Source: Brassica napus
Lineage: Eukaryota; Streptophyta; Magnoliopsida; Brassicales; Brassicaceae
DNA: 64,000 bases
Assembly: GCF_020379485.1 (NCBI RefSeq)
Contig: NC_063438.1
Location: 9,252,335 to 9,316,334, forward strand
Reading direction: 5' to 3'
Of the stretch, positions 11,390 to 23,171 are shown in pieces; the first letter of the stretch is position 1; each line of letters begins with the position of its first letter. The position numbers were made by a program, and so were the translations under genes. The notes beneath the pieces were generated by a model. It was not told where the DNA came from and ran no database searches. It saw only the letters and a list, made by a program, of their open reading frames with translations.

Positions 11390-11557
11390 CAGGCCCGGCT
11401 CTGGCCCAGTGCTGGAGGTGCATTTGCACAGGGTCCATTTCATTTTTTGACTTTTTTCAGTTTAGCTTAGAGTCCCATTTAAAAAAAAAAATTGTATAAA
11501 GAAATGGGTTTCAAAATTTGTGTAACACAGAGCCCATTTTTTGTTTGAGACGGGCTG
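11390..11557. mobile_element. hAT-type MITE (168 bp)
   Basis: The ends CAGGCCCGGCTC and, on the complement, CAGCCCGTCTC form imperfect inverted repeats. The exact 8-bp target duplication GATCTAGC (11382-11389 and 11558-11565) identifies the hAT superfamily. It has no coding capacity. Confidence 0.8.
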
Positions 11558-11565
11558 GATCTAGC

Positions 11566-12224
11566 GTTTCCGATAGGAGATCATAATAGATCTAGAATGA
11601 TCCATTTACATAACGGATCACAAGATATCTCCAGAATCATTAATGGTGTGAGAATCAACCAAAGAAACAATGATGTATTCTTCATTGAACCATTCTGGTG
11701 AAGAAACAAAACGTAATAAGAAAAAATGGTTAGTGCATTGGTGTTGGTATAGACTCCCTCGCTCTTTATCTTCTTCCTCAGCGCTTAAGACTAGGCATTA
11801 TGACACAAATGGTAGAAAGCAATGAGAAAAGTATGAATTAGGACAGAATAATGTCATTCCTTTTTGATCGCAGAGAGAACAAAACAGTTTAGAAATCTTT
11901 TTTTTCTTGTCAACGAAAACATTTATTTATACGTCCGCATGCGAGAAAAAAATAATTGCAGAACTAATAGATAATCAAACTGAGGATACTAAAATCTAGA
12001 AATTTTAAATTGTAGAATTACTTTGACATTTCACTGAAATATAGGGTTTTAATTATGTTTTATCTTCGAAATGACTTCGTTTCTTGCAGAGAGGGTAAAA
12101 ACTTAACACATTTGAAAATGTATACGCCTATTTTGATATTTAACAAAAGTATAGGGGCTTGATTTTTAGCTGTGTTCCGAAACGGCGGCGTTCTACAATC
12201 GCACGTGCTATCCAACCTGTGAGA
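11566..12224. other. Intergenic DNA upstream of FRS6
   Basis: No gene was found. The stretch near 12068-12165 resembles 6756-6840 on the other side of the Harbinger element (both contain AGAGAGGGTAAA and a later ATTTAACAAAA-TATA-GGG). This suggests an older dispersed repeat in this intergenic space. Confidence 0.35.
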
Positions 12225-12233
12225 AAACCCTAA
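12225..12233 (+). promoter_or_regulatory. Telo-box AAACCCTAA upstream of FRS6
   Basis: This is an exact AAACCCTAA immediately before the first upstream ATG of FRS6. It is the same motif as found before FPG. Confidence 0.45.
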
Positions 12234-12234
12234 G

Positions 12235-12450
12235 ATGTCATGTTCTATGGAGATGCTAGAGTCACCAGTCGAGGCTCGACTGTCGAGCCCCAAATCACCT
12301 TCACCCTCAGAAAGAAGAAGACTTAACTACCCAACCGCCTTACACAACGGTCAATACCCGCGCAAAACTCACTCCCGGGTCGGATCTCCCGTCCGGATCC
12401 ACCCTGACCGAGATCAAGTTTCGCGATTCCCCTCAAGACAAATCGAATAA
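12235..12450 (+). other. Possible upstream ORF in the FRS6 leader (71 codons)
   Basis: A frame from ATG 12235 ends 20 bases before the FRS6 start. The predicted peptide is Ser/Pro/Arg-rich with no known domain. If the FRS6 transcript starts near the telo-box, this would be an upstream ORF able to lower FRS6 translation. It may equally be non-coding leader. Confidence 0.3.
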
Positions 12451-12470
12451 AGACAGGAACTTTCATTTCA

Positions 12471-14613
12471 ATGGAGAGAAGTGATTCTGGCGATGTAGAT
12501 GTATGTGTCTTCCAACAAACTCATAAACCCTTTCATTTGTTAATAACGATTATTATGCATCCCGGATCGTGTTTCTAGAAGCTTGGTTTATGATTTATTG
12601 GTAAAGTTTGTAGCTTTACCACCATTGCTGTTGTCTGAACAGGTACATGCATCTGCTTATTTACAAACCGATGAGACCCACGAAAGAGATGATGGTGGAG
12701 AAGCTGACCATGAGATCGATGATGTTGGGTTCACTCAAAACGAACAAAGAAAGAGTGAACACCAAGAAGAAGAGTTTGTTGAGGGCAAAGAGTTTGCTGC
12801 TCCAGCAGTTGGTATGGAGTTCGAGTCATACGACGATGGTTACAACTACTACAACTGCTACGCCAACGAAGTTGGGTTTCGTGTAAGAGTGAAGAACTCG
12901 TGGTTCAAGCGGCGTAGCAAAGAGAAGTACGGCGCTGTGCTTTGCTGCAGCAGCCAAGGCTTCAAGAGGGTTAACGATGCTAACCGTGTGAGGAAAGAGA
13001 CGCGAACTGGCTGTCCTGCGATGGTGAGAATGAGGCAGGTTGATTCCAAGAGGTGGAGGGTGCTTGAAGTCACGCTTGACCATAACCATTCGCTCGGTTA
13101 TAAATCTGTTAAAAGGACTGGGACCAAGAGGAAGTGCGCAGACTCTTCTCTTAAGCTGTACAAGGCTCGTGTGATGGATGTTGGAAACAGTGTGATCCCA
13201 AACTCGGCTCTGAAGAAACAGTTTCAGAGCTCTTCTTCTGATGTGCTCAACCTTAGAAGAGGAGATTCATCAGCTATCTACAACTACTTTTGCCGTATGC
13301 AGTTGACAACCCCAAACTTCTTTTACCTGATGGATATAAACGATGAAGGGCAGCTAAGGAACGTGTTCTGGGCGGATGCTTTCTCTAGAGTGTCTTGCAG
13401 TTTCTTCAACGACGTCGTTTTCATCGACAACGCTTATATATCAGGAAAATTCGAGATTCCTCTTGTGACATTAGTGGGAGTGAATCACCATGGGCAAACT
13501 ACTTTACTTGGATGTGGCCTTCTCGCTGGAGAGACGGTAGAGTCTTACCATTGGTTACTCAAAGCATGGTTCGGTGTAATGAAGTGTTCTCCTCAGACTA
13601 TTGTTACAGACAGATGCAAGCCTTTGGAGGCTGCGGTCTCCCAAGTGTTCCCGAGATGTCATCACAGGTTCAGTGTGGCGCATATAATGAGGAAAGTACC
13701 TGAGAAGCTAGGTGGGTTGGTTAGCTACGATGGCGTGAGGAAGGCTTTCACGAAAGCAGTGTATGAAACGTTGAAAGTTGTGGACTTTGAAGCAGCTTGG
13801 GGGTTTATGGTTCACAGTTTCGGCGTTGTCGACAACGAATGGCTACGTTCCTTGTACGAGGATCGAGCTAGATGGGCTCCTGTTTATCTCATTGACACGT
13901 TCTTCGCCGGACTCGCTACTTGTCGTCCTGGAGAGAGTTTGAGTCCCTTTTTCGAGAGGTACGTTCATAAGCAGACACCGTTGAAAGAGTTTCTTGATAA
14001 GTACGAGTTAGCTCTTCATAGGAAGCGCAGGGAAGAGACTCTAGCTGAGTTAGAGTCTCTCACCTTGAAAACAAAGTGTTCTTTCGAGACGCAGCTCTCG
14101 AGAGTCTACACTAGAGAGATGTTCAAGAAGTTCCAAGTAGAGGTGGAGGAGATGTACTCGTGTTTCAGCACGACGCAGGTCCACGTAGACGGGCCTTTGG
14201 TGATCTTCCTTGTGAAAGAACGTGTCCAAGGAGAATCCAACAGAAGAGAAGTCCGAGATTTCGAGGTTCTGTACAATAGGTCAGTGGGTGAAGTACGGTG
14301 CATTTGTAGCTGCTTCTACTTCTATGGATACTTGTGCAGACATGCTCTGTGTGTTCTCAACTTCAATGGCGTTGAAGAGATCCCTTTGAGGTATATTCTA
14401 CCGCGGTGGAGAAAAGACTACAAACGTGTCCACGCGGCTGATAATGGTTTTGTGGATGGCACGGACCGGGTTCAAAGGTTTGATCAGTTGTATAAAGGGG
14501 CTCTTGCGGTAGTTGAAAAAGGAGCGGTTTCTTTGGATCGTTATAAAGTGGCGATGCAAGTTCTTGAACAGTCTTTGGATAGAGTTCATAGTGTAGAAGA
14601 AAAGCAAGACTAG
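12471..14613 (+). CDS. FRS6: FAR1-RELATED SEQUENCE 6-like protein
   Basis: This belongs to the FHY3/FAR1 family of transcription factors domesticated from MULE transposases; Arabidopsis FRS6 acts in light control of flowering. Exon 1 is 12471-12500 (MERSDSGDVD). The intron is GT-AG in phase 0, and exon 2 is 12643-14613, giving 666 residues, slightly shorter than the roughly 700 of Arabidopsis. Domains in order: an acidic N-terminus; the FAR1/WRKY-GCM1-type zinc-finger DNA-binding region starting at VGMEFESYDDGYNYY and ending at LDHNHSLG; the MULE-transposase-derived core (VVFIDNAYISGKFEIPL, then TIVTDRCKPLEAAV); and the SWIM zinc finger CICSCFYFYGYLCRHALC. The frame is intact. The start was chosen because MERSDSG matches the family N-terminus and lies in a short first exon. 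Confidence 0.95.
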
Positions 14614-16101
14614 TGTTTATAGAAGAAGGGGTTTGTGAAACTTATATATCTGTATATAGAAAACTATTTGTTCTTCTTTTGCTGTAAGAAAGCTGTAATA
14701 ATATATGCCAAGAGGCATGAAGCTAGAAACTGTAATAATATAGATGATGTTTTAGAAGGTTTATTTTGTTTCAATTTATATGAAGTTTTGAGATTTTAAG
14801 GAAGTTTTGAGATTTTCAAATTAATTTTAACTTTATTGGAAACTGTTCAACCAATTAGATTTTACAGTGTTTTTTATAATTGGTTAACTGATTTTAAAAT
14901 TATATCTTTAAAATATTTTTCTAGAGAAATATAATTTCTTAATCTTTGTGCACTATTACAAAACATCAAGTATTATGAAACGGAAGGAGTATTAAAGTTG
15001 TTGAAAGTACTTTTTGTTTTTGGATATTTTTTCTTCAGTTTAGTTGGGTAAGTTATGTGTATTAAGTAATAATTCTTATTATCCTTATTATGTTTGTTAT
15101 ATGTTTTTATTTTATTTTTAAACTTGTTGCTTTTACCGGACTTTTGAAACAAATACATAAAGACCTGTAGAAATAACTATAAAATGAATGAAAATTCTGA
15201 GTGTTTGGACTTTAATGAGTTTAAACGAATTTATGTATTTTTCATAAGAAGACAATAGGATTGATTTATTTACAATAGACATGTAATCTATTTTCATAAG
15301 ATAAGAGGAGTGAGCATGTGGAGATGTTGTTGCCGCCTTTGAATATGTCGGGATTGTATCTCCTGGTGTGGTTGTGTTTGTTTCTGTTTTATTTGATGGG
15401 TAATATGTAAACAAAAATCATTGTCAGTTGTATTTATCAGAGTTCGTAATTTACTCTGCTTTTTTATTTAGGTAATTTCACTGATCTTGGTTGTCGTCTT
15501 CATCTTCTTCGTAAGCATCTGCGAAAGTAATTTTGTAAATTGGTAAATAGCTGGCCGTGTAGTTTATATTTGTTTAGTTGACTCGATGTATGTGTCGTTG
15601 AGTTTTAGTTGAGGTGATTGGTTTGGTATATTTGTTTTGAAGTATATTTGTAAGATTATACAAAAAAAAGATAAGTAATGATTAGTCTTTTTGTGATTCT
15701 AGTTTTTGGTGTTTTGATTGTTTGGGTTGTTGTGGTTTCTTTTAAGCTGTAAAATAAAGGTTTGTGTAAATTAGTTTAATAAGTAAGGGAGATAAACAGA
15801 CGACCATAGATCTTGGGAGTAAAATATTTTTGATTATTGATGTTAGCACAATATAGATAATAATATAAAGGAAATTGTGTGTTGATTGTTTCTTACGGAT
15901 CAATGAGGAGACGGATAACGACTCGAGTTGTTTTTTTGGTGAGTCAGAGCCCTGGACATAACATATTTTTCAACCACATCTACGAGTTTAAATATCAGTT
16001 ATGATATCAAAACATAATGTAAATCCATATACAATACGTTAATATACTTAAGAGTTCTAGGTTTGTGTTCGCAATCACTTGGAGATTGTCGAATAGTCTA
16101 A
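14614..16101. other. AT-rich intergenic DNA with possible OB-gene remnants
   Basis: This is mostly AT-rich DNA downstream of FRS6. On the minus strand near 15480-15540 a short acidic segment (ITFADAYEEDEDDNQDQ) looks like the C-terminal tail of the OB-fold gene whose N-terminal part lies at 16102-16581, so the decayed gene may extend this far. There is no continuous frame. Confidence 0.3.
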
Positions 16102-16581
16102 TTATGACTGGAGATTGATCTCAAGAGCACTTGTGACGACTTCATCAATAATAGTTGGTGAGATGAAACGAATGAGGAATGAATGATCAGTTATCTTGTA
16201 CATGCTTGAGCACCTAGCAACCTCAAAACGATCGACTTTCACAATGAAACCAACTTTCAAAGATGACATGTAATGATTAGTACGTCCGGCAGGATTAAAC
16301 CCATGAATCATAGAATCTGTAAATAATAGAAACAGAAAATCAATTAAAAACAATTATGTTAAATAAATGTGATAAATTGAAGATTAATTTACCTTTTCAT
16401 CGAGGAAGAGAACAGTGATTCCCATAAACTCACTGTCTTTCTTGAAGTTCAGGGAATCCCAGAAGCGGAGGAGGCCAGAGGCTATGCTCTAACTACTACG
16501 TCCAAGATGAAAAGACTCGAAGGTTGAGTGACAGACGCCGGTGATGCCGGTTTGAGAAACTGGAGAGGCATAGAGAGACAT
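16102..16581 (-). pseudogene. Decayed OB-fold (RPA70-like / DUF223) gene
   Basis: Two exon-like pieces are visible on the minus strand. The first (16581-16393) starts MSLYASPVSQTG, contains an in-frame TAG after HLGRSS, and continues LLRFWDSLNFKKDSEFMGIT to a donor-like AAG/GTAAAT. The second (16316-16102) reads DSMIHGFNPAGRTNHYM, VDRFEVARCSSMYKI and FISPTIIDEV. This is the N-terminal OB domain of the replication-protein-A-like family that is multiplied in Brassicaceae and partly linked to Helitrons. The stop codon and an out-of-frame exon junction mark it as a pseudogene. Confidence 0.65.
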
Positions 16582-17455
16582 TTTCTAGAAGATGAGAATT
16601 AATGAGTTCTGTGGATATATAGATTAGGTTCATCAAAGATGAGAATCATATATATAGAGTTTACAGAGAGACTACAAATCAGGAACATTTATGATCAAAC
16701 GATTTAAGATGAGGAGATGAAGAGTTCACCGGTGAAAAAATAGATTACGAACAAATACACGGTGCAATTCTATAACTCAGACTTGTCCGAGACAATAATA
16801 ACCCTAACTCATGTTAAACGATGATAGTTTACAAAGTGGGAAAACTATAATTGTTGCAAACTTGAATTTTTTTTCATATAACGTAATGAATCTCATTTAA
16901 AAATGAAACACATAATATACTTGTAAGCCTGACCCTCAGAGGAAGCCAAATAAGCAAAAGCTTCCGACTTTCATAAATATGTATTAGTTTTGGCTATCAA
17001 TATACAAAATATTCTTTAGTTTAGTGATATAAATGTTAGTGTTTATATTTTAATTATGTGGATTCAAACCATGGGTTAAACATTTTTTTACACTTTTTTA
17101 AGTGGGACTCACACAGATGTGGCGCGCCGAGGAGTGCATGCAGATTTTAAAATTTCATGATTATGTATAACACAGACTATTTGTATATGCATTAATCTTT
17201 TTTTACTAATGAGATCAGATGTTGATGGTAATTTAGCTATAGCTGATCCAAAATTTTATGGTCAGTTTCCGGTATAGTTATTATCCCTATGGGTATGGAT
17301 GGGCCTGCCTTTAATTAAGCTTATGGGACTAATGAGCCTGTGTCTAACTAATTTCCAAAATTACAAAAAGAAAACAAAAATGTCTCCAGAAATTTGCGAT
17401 TCCCTCTCTCTCTTGTAGAAGAATTAGGATAAAATTCAAGTTCACTTTTGGCGCA
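16582..17455. other. Intergenic DNA left of the HUS1 promoter-like segment
   Basis: AT-rich with no gene seen. The composition becomes more mixed from about 17390, where CT-rich promoter-like sequence begins. Confidence 0.4.
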
Positions 17456-17468
17456 AAATCCCAGATAT
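17456..17468. promoter_or_regulatory. E2F-like site in the separated HUS1 promoter
   Basis: TTTTGGCGCAAAA fits the E2F consensus (TTTSSCGC) and is nearly palindromic. It lies in pyrimidine-rich sequence that looks like the promoter and first leader of HUS1, 126 bp left of the retrotransposon. E2F control of plant replication and checkpoint genes is known. Use of this site is inferred. Confidence 0.55.
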
Positions 17469-17593
17469 TTTGTTAGCCGGCGAGTTCGTAAACTTCCCAA
17501 GTTTCTCTGAATCAGTCGTCTCCTTCATATCGCGAATTGTGATACAGATTGTTTGATTCCTTCTTTAATCCGCGCAGCAGCTAGGGACTTCTT

Positions 17594-17894
17594 TGATAAG
17601 CAAGGCTTATCCGTAACAAGACAGGGGGGAGAGATTAGAAGAAAGGATAAGAATTTAGATAAGGTTTTAATGATCAATTATGATAATGCGAATGTTTACA
17701 TCTCCTCAACATAAATACTCAAATGTAAAGACAATACGACAACGTATAACTCTTATTCATTATTCTTCAACTAAGACTCTCTTTCTCCCCCAGAGTCTTT
17801 ACTTCAACTCATACTTCCTCTTCAGCCACTCTCATGCTTCCTCTGTGATCTTCTACGCTTCTGAACAAAGGCTAGTGGTACTGCTAGCTTATCA
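17594..17894 (-). repeat. 3' LTR of the chromovirus
   Basis: This is the 301-bp LTR on the left in plus-strand view. The pol frame runs into its first 73 bp and stops at 17822. Confidence 0.93.
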
Positions 17895-20800
17895 ATACCC
17901 CCCCGTAAGAGACTCAGCTTGTCCTCAAGCTGGCAATGAGGAAACTGTTCCATCAGACTCTGAAGCGGCTCCCAAGAATTCTCGAACTCCGGCAGCCCAG
18001 ACCATTTAACCAAAACCTCTGCTTGCTGCCCTTTTAACGACTTCCTGATGCTCAACAGATCCTCCGGTTCCGCATTCCACTCCATTGTTGATGATAGGAT
18101 TAAAGGGAGCTCCTGGACCTTAGTGTTAGGCTCTACAGCCAACTTCAGTTGAGAGACATGGAACACGGGGTGTATCAAGCTGTGCGCGGGAAGCGACAAC
18201 TTATAAGCCACCTTCCCAACTTTCTTCTCAACACGATAAGGTCCAAAGAACCTCGGAGCTAACTTCTCTGCACGACGCGTAGCCACTAACGACTGTCGGT
18301 ATGGCCGCAACTTCAAGTAAACCCACATTCCAACCTCAAACTCTACATCCCTGCGCTTCTTATTTGCTGAAGCCTGCATCCTTGCCTGAGCTGTGACCAA
18401 GTTATCCCGCAACTCCTGCAACAACTGATCACGCCCTTTGATCAACTCTTCCACTTCTGCATTTGCCGTTGGCACATCTCCAAACCTCAACAACTTCGGG
18501 GGATCGCGACCATAGAGGGCCTTGAACGGAGTAGTGTTAGTAGCAGAGTGGTGAGAAGTGTTATACCAATACTCTGCCCACGGCAGCCACTGCGCCCAAG
18601 ATGATGGTTTGCGACCTGCGAAGCACCTCAAGTACGCCTCAAGACAGCGGTTAACTACCTCTGTTTGTCCGTCCGACTGGGGATGATATGCTGTACTCTT
18701 GTGCAATGCTGTCCCCTGAGCCTTAAAAAGCGACGACCAGAACTGACTCAAGAACACCTTATCACGATCCGAAACCATAGTTTCTGGAAACCCGTGGAGC
18801 TTCACAACTTCCTTAACAAACGTCTCTGCTACTGACTTCGCGGTGAACGGGTGTCGAAGTGGAATAAAGTGAGCGTACTTAGTGACTCGATCCACTACCA
18901 CCAGAATCACATCAAACCCTTTTGAGAACGGCAACCCCTCCACGAAGTCCAAGCTTATGTCAGTCCACACCTGTTGAGGAATTGGGAGTGGTGTGAGCAG
19001 ACCAGCAGGCGACAGGGTGGAGTATTTGTTCTGTTGGCAGACAGCGCAGGCCTTGATAAACTCTGTGATGTCAGTACGCATTCCCTTCCACAGCACCTCT
19101 CTGATCATTCTCTTAAACGTCTTCAGAACCCCTTCGTGACCTCCGATATTACTGTCATGGAACTGTCTTAAGAGAGCTGGAATGAATGGTGATTTCTCCG
19201 GAATCACTAAGCGACTGTCTTTGAACAACAACCCATCTTTCACACTGTACCCTTCCGTTCCAGCTACTCCATCCCTCACTGCATCCATTATGTTTTTCAA
19301 GACTGCATCCTGAGTCAACTGACGAGCCAACTCCTCCTTGTCCAGAGTCAGAGGTGCTGTTAATTGTAACTCAAACATCTCCTCTTTTTCCGGAATGCGC
19401 GATAACGCATCTGCCACTCCATTATCCTTTCCCGGTCTGTACTCAATGGAGTAGTTCAACCCAAGCAACTTCGACGCCCACTTCTGCTGCTCCACTGAAA
19501 CTGCTCTCTGCTCCAATAGGTGCTTCAAACTTTTCTGATCAGTCCGGATGGTGAATTTGTTACCCGTCAAATAATGTCTCCATTTAGTCACCGCAAAGAC
19601 TATTGCAAGAAGCTCCCTCTCATAAAACGATTTGACTCTCCCTTTGCTCGAAAATGCCTTACTGATAAAGGCAATGGGCCTATTGTTCTGAGACAGCATG
19701 GCTCCAATGCCTACTCCTGAAGCGTCTGTTTCAACTACAAAGGGCTCATTGAAGTTTGGCAGTATCAGCACAGGCAGTTGCGTCATTGCTGTTTTCAGTT
19801 TCTCAAACGCCTTCAACGCCTTCTCTGACCACTTGAACTCTCCTTTTTTCAGTAAATCAGTCAACGGTCGTGCTATCCTTCCGTACCCTTCCACAAACCG
19901 TCGATAATAACCTGTCAGTCCAAGAAACCCTCTCAGAGAAGTGATGTTTCGAGGCTGAGGCCACTGCTTCACTGCTACAATCTTTTCTGGATCAGCTGCA
20001 ACGCCCTTTCCCGAGATTACATGCCCCAGATACGCAATCTCTGACTGTCCAAATGCGCATTTCTTCTCGTTGGCATAAAACTGGTGATCCTTGAGAAGCT
20101 GTAGCACCACTCGCAAATGTTCCCTGTGCTCAGCTTCGTTTTTGCTGTAGACGAGAATGTCGTCAAAGAACACCAGTACGAACCTTCTCAGATACGGCTT
20201 GAAGATATCATTCATGACGGATTGAAAAGTCGCGGGAGCATTGGTGAGGCCAAAAGGCATCACCAAGAACTCGTAGTGCTCCTCATGGGTTTTGAAAGCT
20301 GTCTTTCCCACATCTTCAGCCTTCACCCTGATTTGATGATATCCAGACTTCAAATCCAGTTTAGAAAATACAATAGCTCCAGCCAACTCATCTAACAACT
20401 CCTCTATCACCGGAATAGGATAACGGTCTGGTATGGTGCTTTTGTTCACCGCGCGGTAGTCTACGCAGAAACGCAGCCCTCCATCCTTTTTCTTCACAAG
20501 CAACACCGGACTCGAAAAGGGACTGATGCTGGGTCGAATGATACCGGCTTGTAGCATCTCCTTAACAAGCTTTTCTATCTCATTCTTCTGTGTGTGAGAA
20601 TAGCGGTACGGCCTCACGTTGATTGGCGACGTCCCCTCATGCAGAGTTATCGCATGTTCCCGTGACCGCTTAAGGGGCAACCCTTCTGGCATCTGAAACA
20701 CTCCTGAGAACTTCTTCAGCAAGTTTGTCACCATCGGGCTCGGCCTTTTCTCCTTCTCTGATTTGGCCCCTTCAAACAATGTCTGAAGTTCCAACAAATA

Positions 20801-21232
20801 CACAATATCTTCCTTCCCACACAACTTCTCCATTGCCTTAAGAGACACCTGCGCCTTTAGTAACTCAGGGTCACTGCAAATTGAGACCCATTTTTCGTTC
20901 TGCTGGAATCCCAAGATGTGGAGACCCCAATTGATGCGAGTCTCTCCTAACTCAGCCAACCACGAATATCCCAACACCAAGTCTATATCTCCCAGCTCAA
21001 ACCGCAAAAACTCCTCTTTAATTTTAACTCCTTGGATTACAACTTCCACCCCTTCGCACTTCCCTGAGCCTGATATGACTTGACCATTACCCACAGCCAC
21101 ACCGAAGCCCACGGTATTCACCACCGGTAGCTTTAACTCTTCTACTAACTTCTTTGCTATAAAGTTACACGTCGCCCCTGAGTCAATGAGAACCACTACC
21201 TCCTTGTTCCCAATCAACCCTCTCATCTTCAT
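17822..21232 (-). CDS. Retrotransposon Pol polyprotein (protease, RT, RNase H, integrase, chromodomain)
   Basis: An uninterrupted 1136-residue frame. In order: aspartic protease ([14 protein letters not shown], near residue 15); reverse transcriptase ([20 protein letters not shown], active site [10 protein letters not shown]); RNase H ([18 protein letters not shown]); and integrase with an HHCC zinc region ending CAVCQQNK and D-D-E residues in [22 protein letters not shown] and [15 protein letters not shown]-terminal chromodomain follows ([18 protein letters not shown]), which in chromoviruses guides insertion. The last 24 codons lie inside the 3' LTR and end in a strongly basic tail ([13 protein letters not shown]). 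No stop or frameshift was seen. Confidence 0.93.
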   Translation of the reverse strand: MKMRGLIGNKEVVVLIDSGATCNFIAKKLVEELKLPVVNTVGFGVAVGNGQVISGSGKCEGVEVVIQGVKIKEEFLRFELGDIDLVLGYSWLAELGETRINWGLHILGFQQNEKWVSICSDPELLKAQVSLKAMEKLCGKEDIVYLLELQTLFEGAKSEKEKRPSPMVTNLLKKFSGVFQMPEGLPLKRSREHAITLHEGTSPINVRPYRYSHTQKNEIEKLVKEMLQAGIIRPSISPFSSPVLLVKKKDGGLRFCVDYRAVNKSTIPDRYPIPVIEELLDELAGAIVFSKLDLKSGYHQIRVKAEDVGKTAFKTHEEHYEFLVMPFGLTNAPATFQSVMNDIFKPYLRRFVLVFFDDILVYSKNEAEHREHLRVVLQLLKDHQFYANEKKCAFGQSEIAYLGHVISGKGVAADPEKIVAVKQWPQPRNITSLRGFLGLTGYYRRFVEGYGRIARPLTDLLKKGEFKWSEKALKAFEKLKTAMTQLPVLILPNFNEPFVVETDASGVGIGAMLSQNNRPIAFISKAFSSKGRVKSFYERELLAIVFAVTKWRHYLTGNKFTIRTDQKSLKHLLEQRAVSVEQQKWASKLLGLNYSIEYRPGKDNGVADALSRIPEKEEMFELQLTAPLTLDKEELARQLTQDAVLKNIMDAVRDGVAGTEGYSVKDGLLFKDSRLVIPEKSPFIPALLRQFHDSNIGGHEGVLKTFKRMIREVLWKGMRTDITEFIKACAVCQQNKYSTLSPAGLLTPLPIPQQVWTDISLDFVEGLPFSKGFDVILVVVDRVTKYAHFIPLRHPFTAKSVAETFVKEVVKLHGFPETMVSDRDKVFLSQFWSSLFKAQGTALHKSTAYHPQSDGQTEVVNRCLEAYLRCFAGRKPSSWAQWLPWAEYWYNTSHHSATNTTPFKALYGRDPPKLLRFGDVPTANAEVEELIKGRDQLLQELRDNLVTAQARMQASANKKRRDVEFEVGMWVYLKLRPYRQSLVATRRAEKLAPRFFGPYRVEKKVGKVAYKLSLPAHSLIHPVFHVSQLKLAVEPNTKVQELPLILSSTMEWNAEPEDLLSIRKSLKGQQAEVLVKWSGLPEFENSWEPLQSLMEQFPHCQLEDKLSLLRGGIDKLAVPLAFVQKRRRSQRKHESG

Positions 21233-22512
21233 GTCTTCTTAGAGGTAATGCCTACCATCGAATTCAACGACAGTACGTGGAGCTCTTGCTCTTGAGTACC
21301 ATTTTGATCTTCAGACTTCTCATCATCACTCAACTCCTCTTCATCTTTTTCCTCACTTTCCTCCAACTCCAACTTCTTATAACGCTGAAATGCCTTACAG
21401 CGATGACCCGCGAAGAACCTTTCCCCACAATGGCGACAAGGGTTGTGAACTGTCCTCCTCTGCTCATTTCCCTTGTTATCCCCTGTAGAATCCATGGATT
21501 TCCTCGCAGGCGTATTCTCGCCATGTTTTGTCTGACTCGATTGAGAGTTGTAACTTCGCTGATTAGAGTTGAGTGCAGGCGCAGAACTGGTCCTTTGAAA
21601 CGATCTGTTATGGTACGAGTTGAGCTCATTCTCCTGCTCTTCAATGATCTTCGCCATATCTACAATCTCATCCATTCCCACCGGCCTCAATCGCACCACC
21701 TGCTCTCGCAAGCTGCGCTTCATACCATGTAGGAATATCTCCTCCAACACATCATTGGTTACGTGTGGTACCTCAGCTGATAGCTCCTCAAACTGCTCAC
21801 GATACTCAGATATGTTACCCGTCTGTCGCAGTCGAAGCATCTGACTGAGGATCGTTCCCCCTCGAGTGGGTTTAAAACGCCTTCGTAGTTTCGCTTTGAA
21901 ATCCCTCCAATCCAACGGCTCTTCTCGGTCCTGAATCATCCGTAACCAAGTGACGGCACAACCTGTCATACACGACATGGCCAATGATAACTTCTCACTC
22001 TCTTCAGTCAAGTTAACCGAAAAACACTTCTCCATCCTGAAAATCCAATCATCTGGGTTCTTTCCTTCAAAGTTCGGTAGATCAAGCTTTTTCGGAGGTG
22101 ATTCGAGCTTCTGTTGAGCTGAATACCCCGACGAACCGGCGTGATACGACGGAGTGTGGAGCTCCGCCGATCGATAGGGAATCACCGTTTCCGGAACGTG
22201 CAGCAGACCCTTCTCTGAACGGATCTGCAACCCTTGGCCCTTAGATGCAGATCCTTCATTCTCTCGACCGATCGCCACCGCTTCGACCTCCGGTGACTTG
22301 TCCTTCTCCTGCGTTGTTGCTACCTTCGTTTGATGCTGAAACAACGCCATCAGCTGAGCATGACGCTCCTCCGCCTTCACAGACGCATCCAGAATCGACT
22401 TCTCACTCTTCGCCGTAGCTTCACGTAACTCATCGATCGCGGTTGCGAAACCACCGATCTGACCTTCGAGAGCAGAGATCCTCTCAGTGTGAGTCTCTTG
22501 CTTCGGAGGCAT
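21229..22512 (-). CDS. Retrotransposon Gag protein
   Basis: About 427 residues starting [18 protein letters not shown] just after the primer-binding site; the frame is open further upstream, but the upstream part covers the PBS and LTR. There is an N-terminal coiled-coil-like stretch, the retrotransposon gag domain ([20 protein letters not shown] through [10 protein letters not shown]), then a Ser/Asn-rich linker and a zinc knuckle [14 protein letters not shown], ending in an acidic tail. It forms the particle and binds the RNA. The stop overlaps the pol start by 4 nt. Confidence 0.9.
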   Translation of the reverse strand: MPPKQETHTERISALEGQIGGFATAIDELREATAKSEKSILDASVKAEERHAQLMALFQHQTKVATTQEKDKSPEVEAVAIGRENEGSASKGQGLQIRSEKGLLHVPETVIPYRSAELHTPSYHAGSSGYSAQQKLESPPKKLDLPNFEGKNPDDWIFRMEKCFSVNLTEESEKLSLAMSCMTGCAVTWLRMIQDREEPLDWRDFKAKLRRRFKPTRGGTILSQMLRLRQTGNISEYREQFEELSAEVPHVTNDVLEEIFLHGMKRSLREQVVRLRPVGMDEIVDMAKIIEEQENELNSYHNRSFQRTSSAPALNSNQRSYNSQSSQTKHGENTPARKSMDSTGDNKGNEQRRTVHNPCRHCGERFFAGHRCKAFQRYKKLELEESEEKDEEELSDDEKSEDQNGTQEQELHVLSLNSMVGITSKKT

Positions 22513-22534
22513 GATTTTAGGGCTCTGATACCAA

Positions 22535-22835
22535 TGATAAACAAGGCTTATCCGTAACAAGAAAAAAGGGAGAGATTAGAAGAAAGGATAAGAATTTAGA
22601 TAAGGTTTTAATGATCAATTATGATAATGCGAATGTTTACATCTCCTCAACATAAATACTCAAATGTAAAGACAATACGACAACGTATAACTCTTATTCA
22701 TTATTCTTCAACTAAGACTCTCTTCCTCCCCCAGAGTCTTTACTTCAACTCATACTTCCTCTTCAGCCACTCTCATGCTTCCTCTGTGATCTTCTACGCT
22801 TCTGAACAAAGGCTAGTGGTACTGCTAGCTTATCA
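22535..22835 (-). repeat. 5' LTR of the chromovirus
   Basis: This is the 301-bp LTR nearest HUS1, ending 336 bp before the HUS1 start codon. It should hold the element's promoter, directed away from HUS1. It differs from the other LTR mainly in a short purine run near its TGATAA end. Confidence 0.93.
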
Positions 22836-23171
22836 TTCTTCTCCGATAATCTCTTCCCTTTCCGGGAAAAAAGTCCGATCAGAAGCAACAGATCTAATAA
22901 ACTCTAAATTCTGGTAAGCTGATGAACATACTATTTGCTAAATTCTCGATTTTAATGGAGGATAGTCTTTCGCAATTTAACCTAAGTTTTGATAGAATGG
23001 ATTCACTTAGCTAAATCGTTTTCAATTGACTGATCTCCGATGATAATCTGTCGATTTGGTAACCGTAGCTGCTTTAGAGTAGAATCTGGTCTTGTAGTTT
23101 TGAGAATCTACTGCGTTTATATGAATTTTACATAAGATGTTTATGGCATTCACATTATTAGCTAGAGAGAG
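22836..23171 (+). promoter_or_regulatory. HUS1: HUS1 leader with a probable 5'-UTR intron
   Basis: The pyrimidine-rich sequence after the retrotransposon continues the leader-like sequence found left of it (CTTCTT / CTCCGATAATC). A donor-like CTG/GTAAGC at about 22913 and an acceptor-like TTATTAG near 23160 would define a 5'-UTR intron of roughly 245 nt ending just before the start codon. This is inferred from splice consensus only. Confidence 0.45.

Larger units (their letters stand above)
17594..22835 (-). mobile_element. Full-length Ty3/gypsy chromovirus, apparently intact
   Basis: The element is 5242 bp with two 301-bp LTRs differing at about six sites, each starting TGATAA and ending GCTTATCA. 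The TTCTT target duplications lie at 17589-17593 and 22836-22840. Reading leftwards, the primer-binding site TGGTATCAGAGCC (initiator tRNA-Met) abuts the right LTR, and a polypurine tract containing seven G's abuts the left LTR. Gag and Pol are both open. Small size, short LTRs and a C-terminal chromodomain suggest a Reina-like chromovirus; the clade call is inference. High LTR identity indicates a recent insertion. It lies within the HUS1 leader or promoter, in the orientation opposite to HUS1. Confidence 0.95.
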
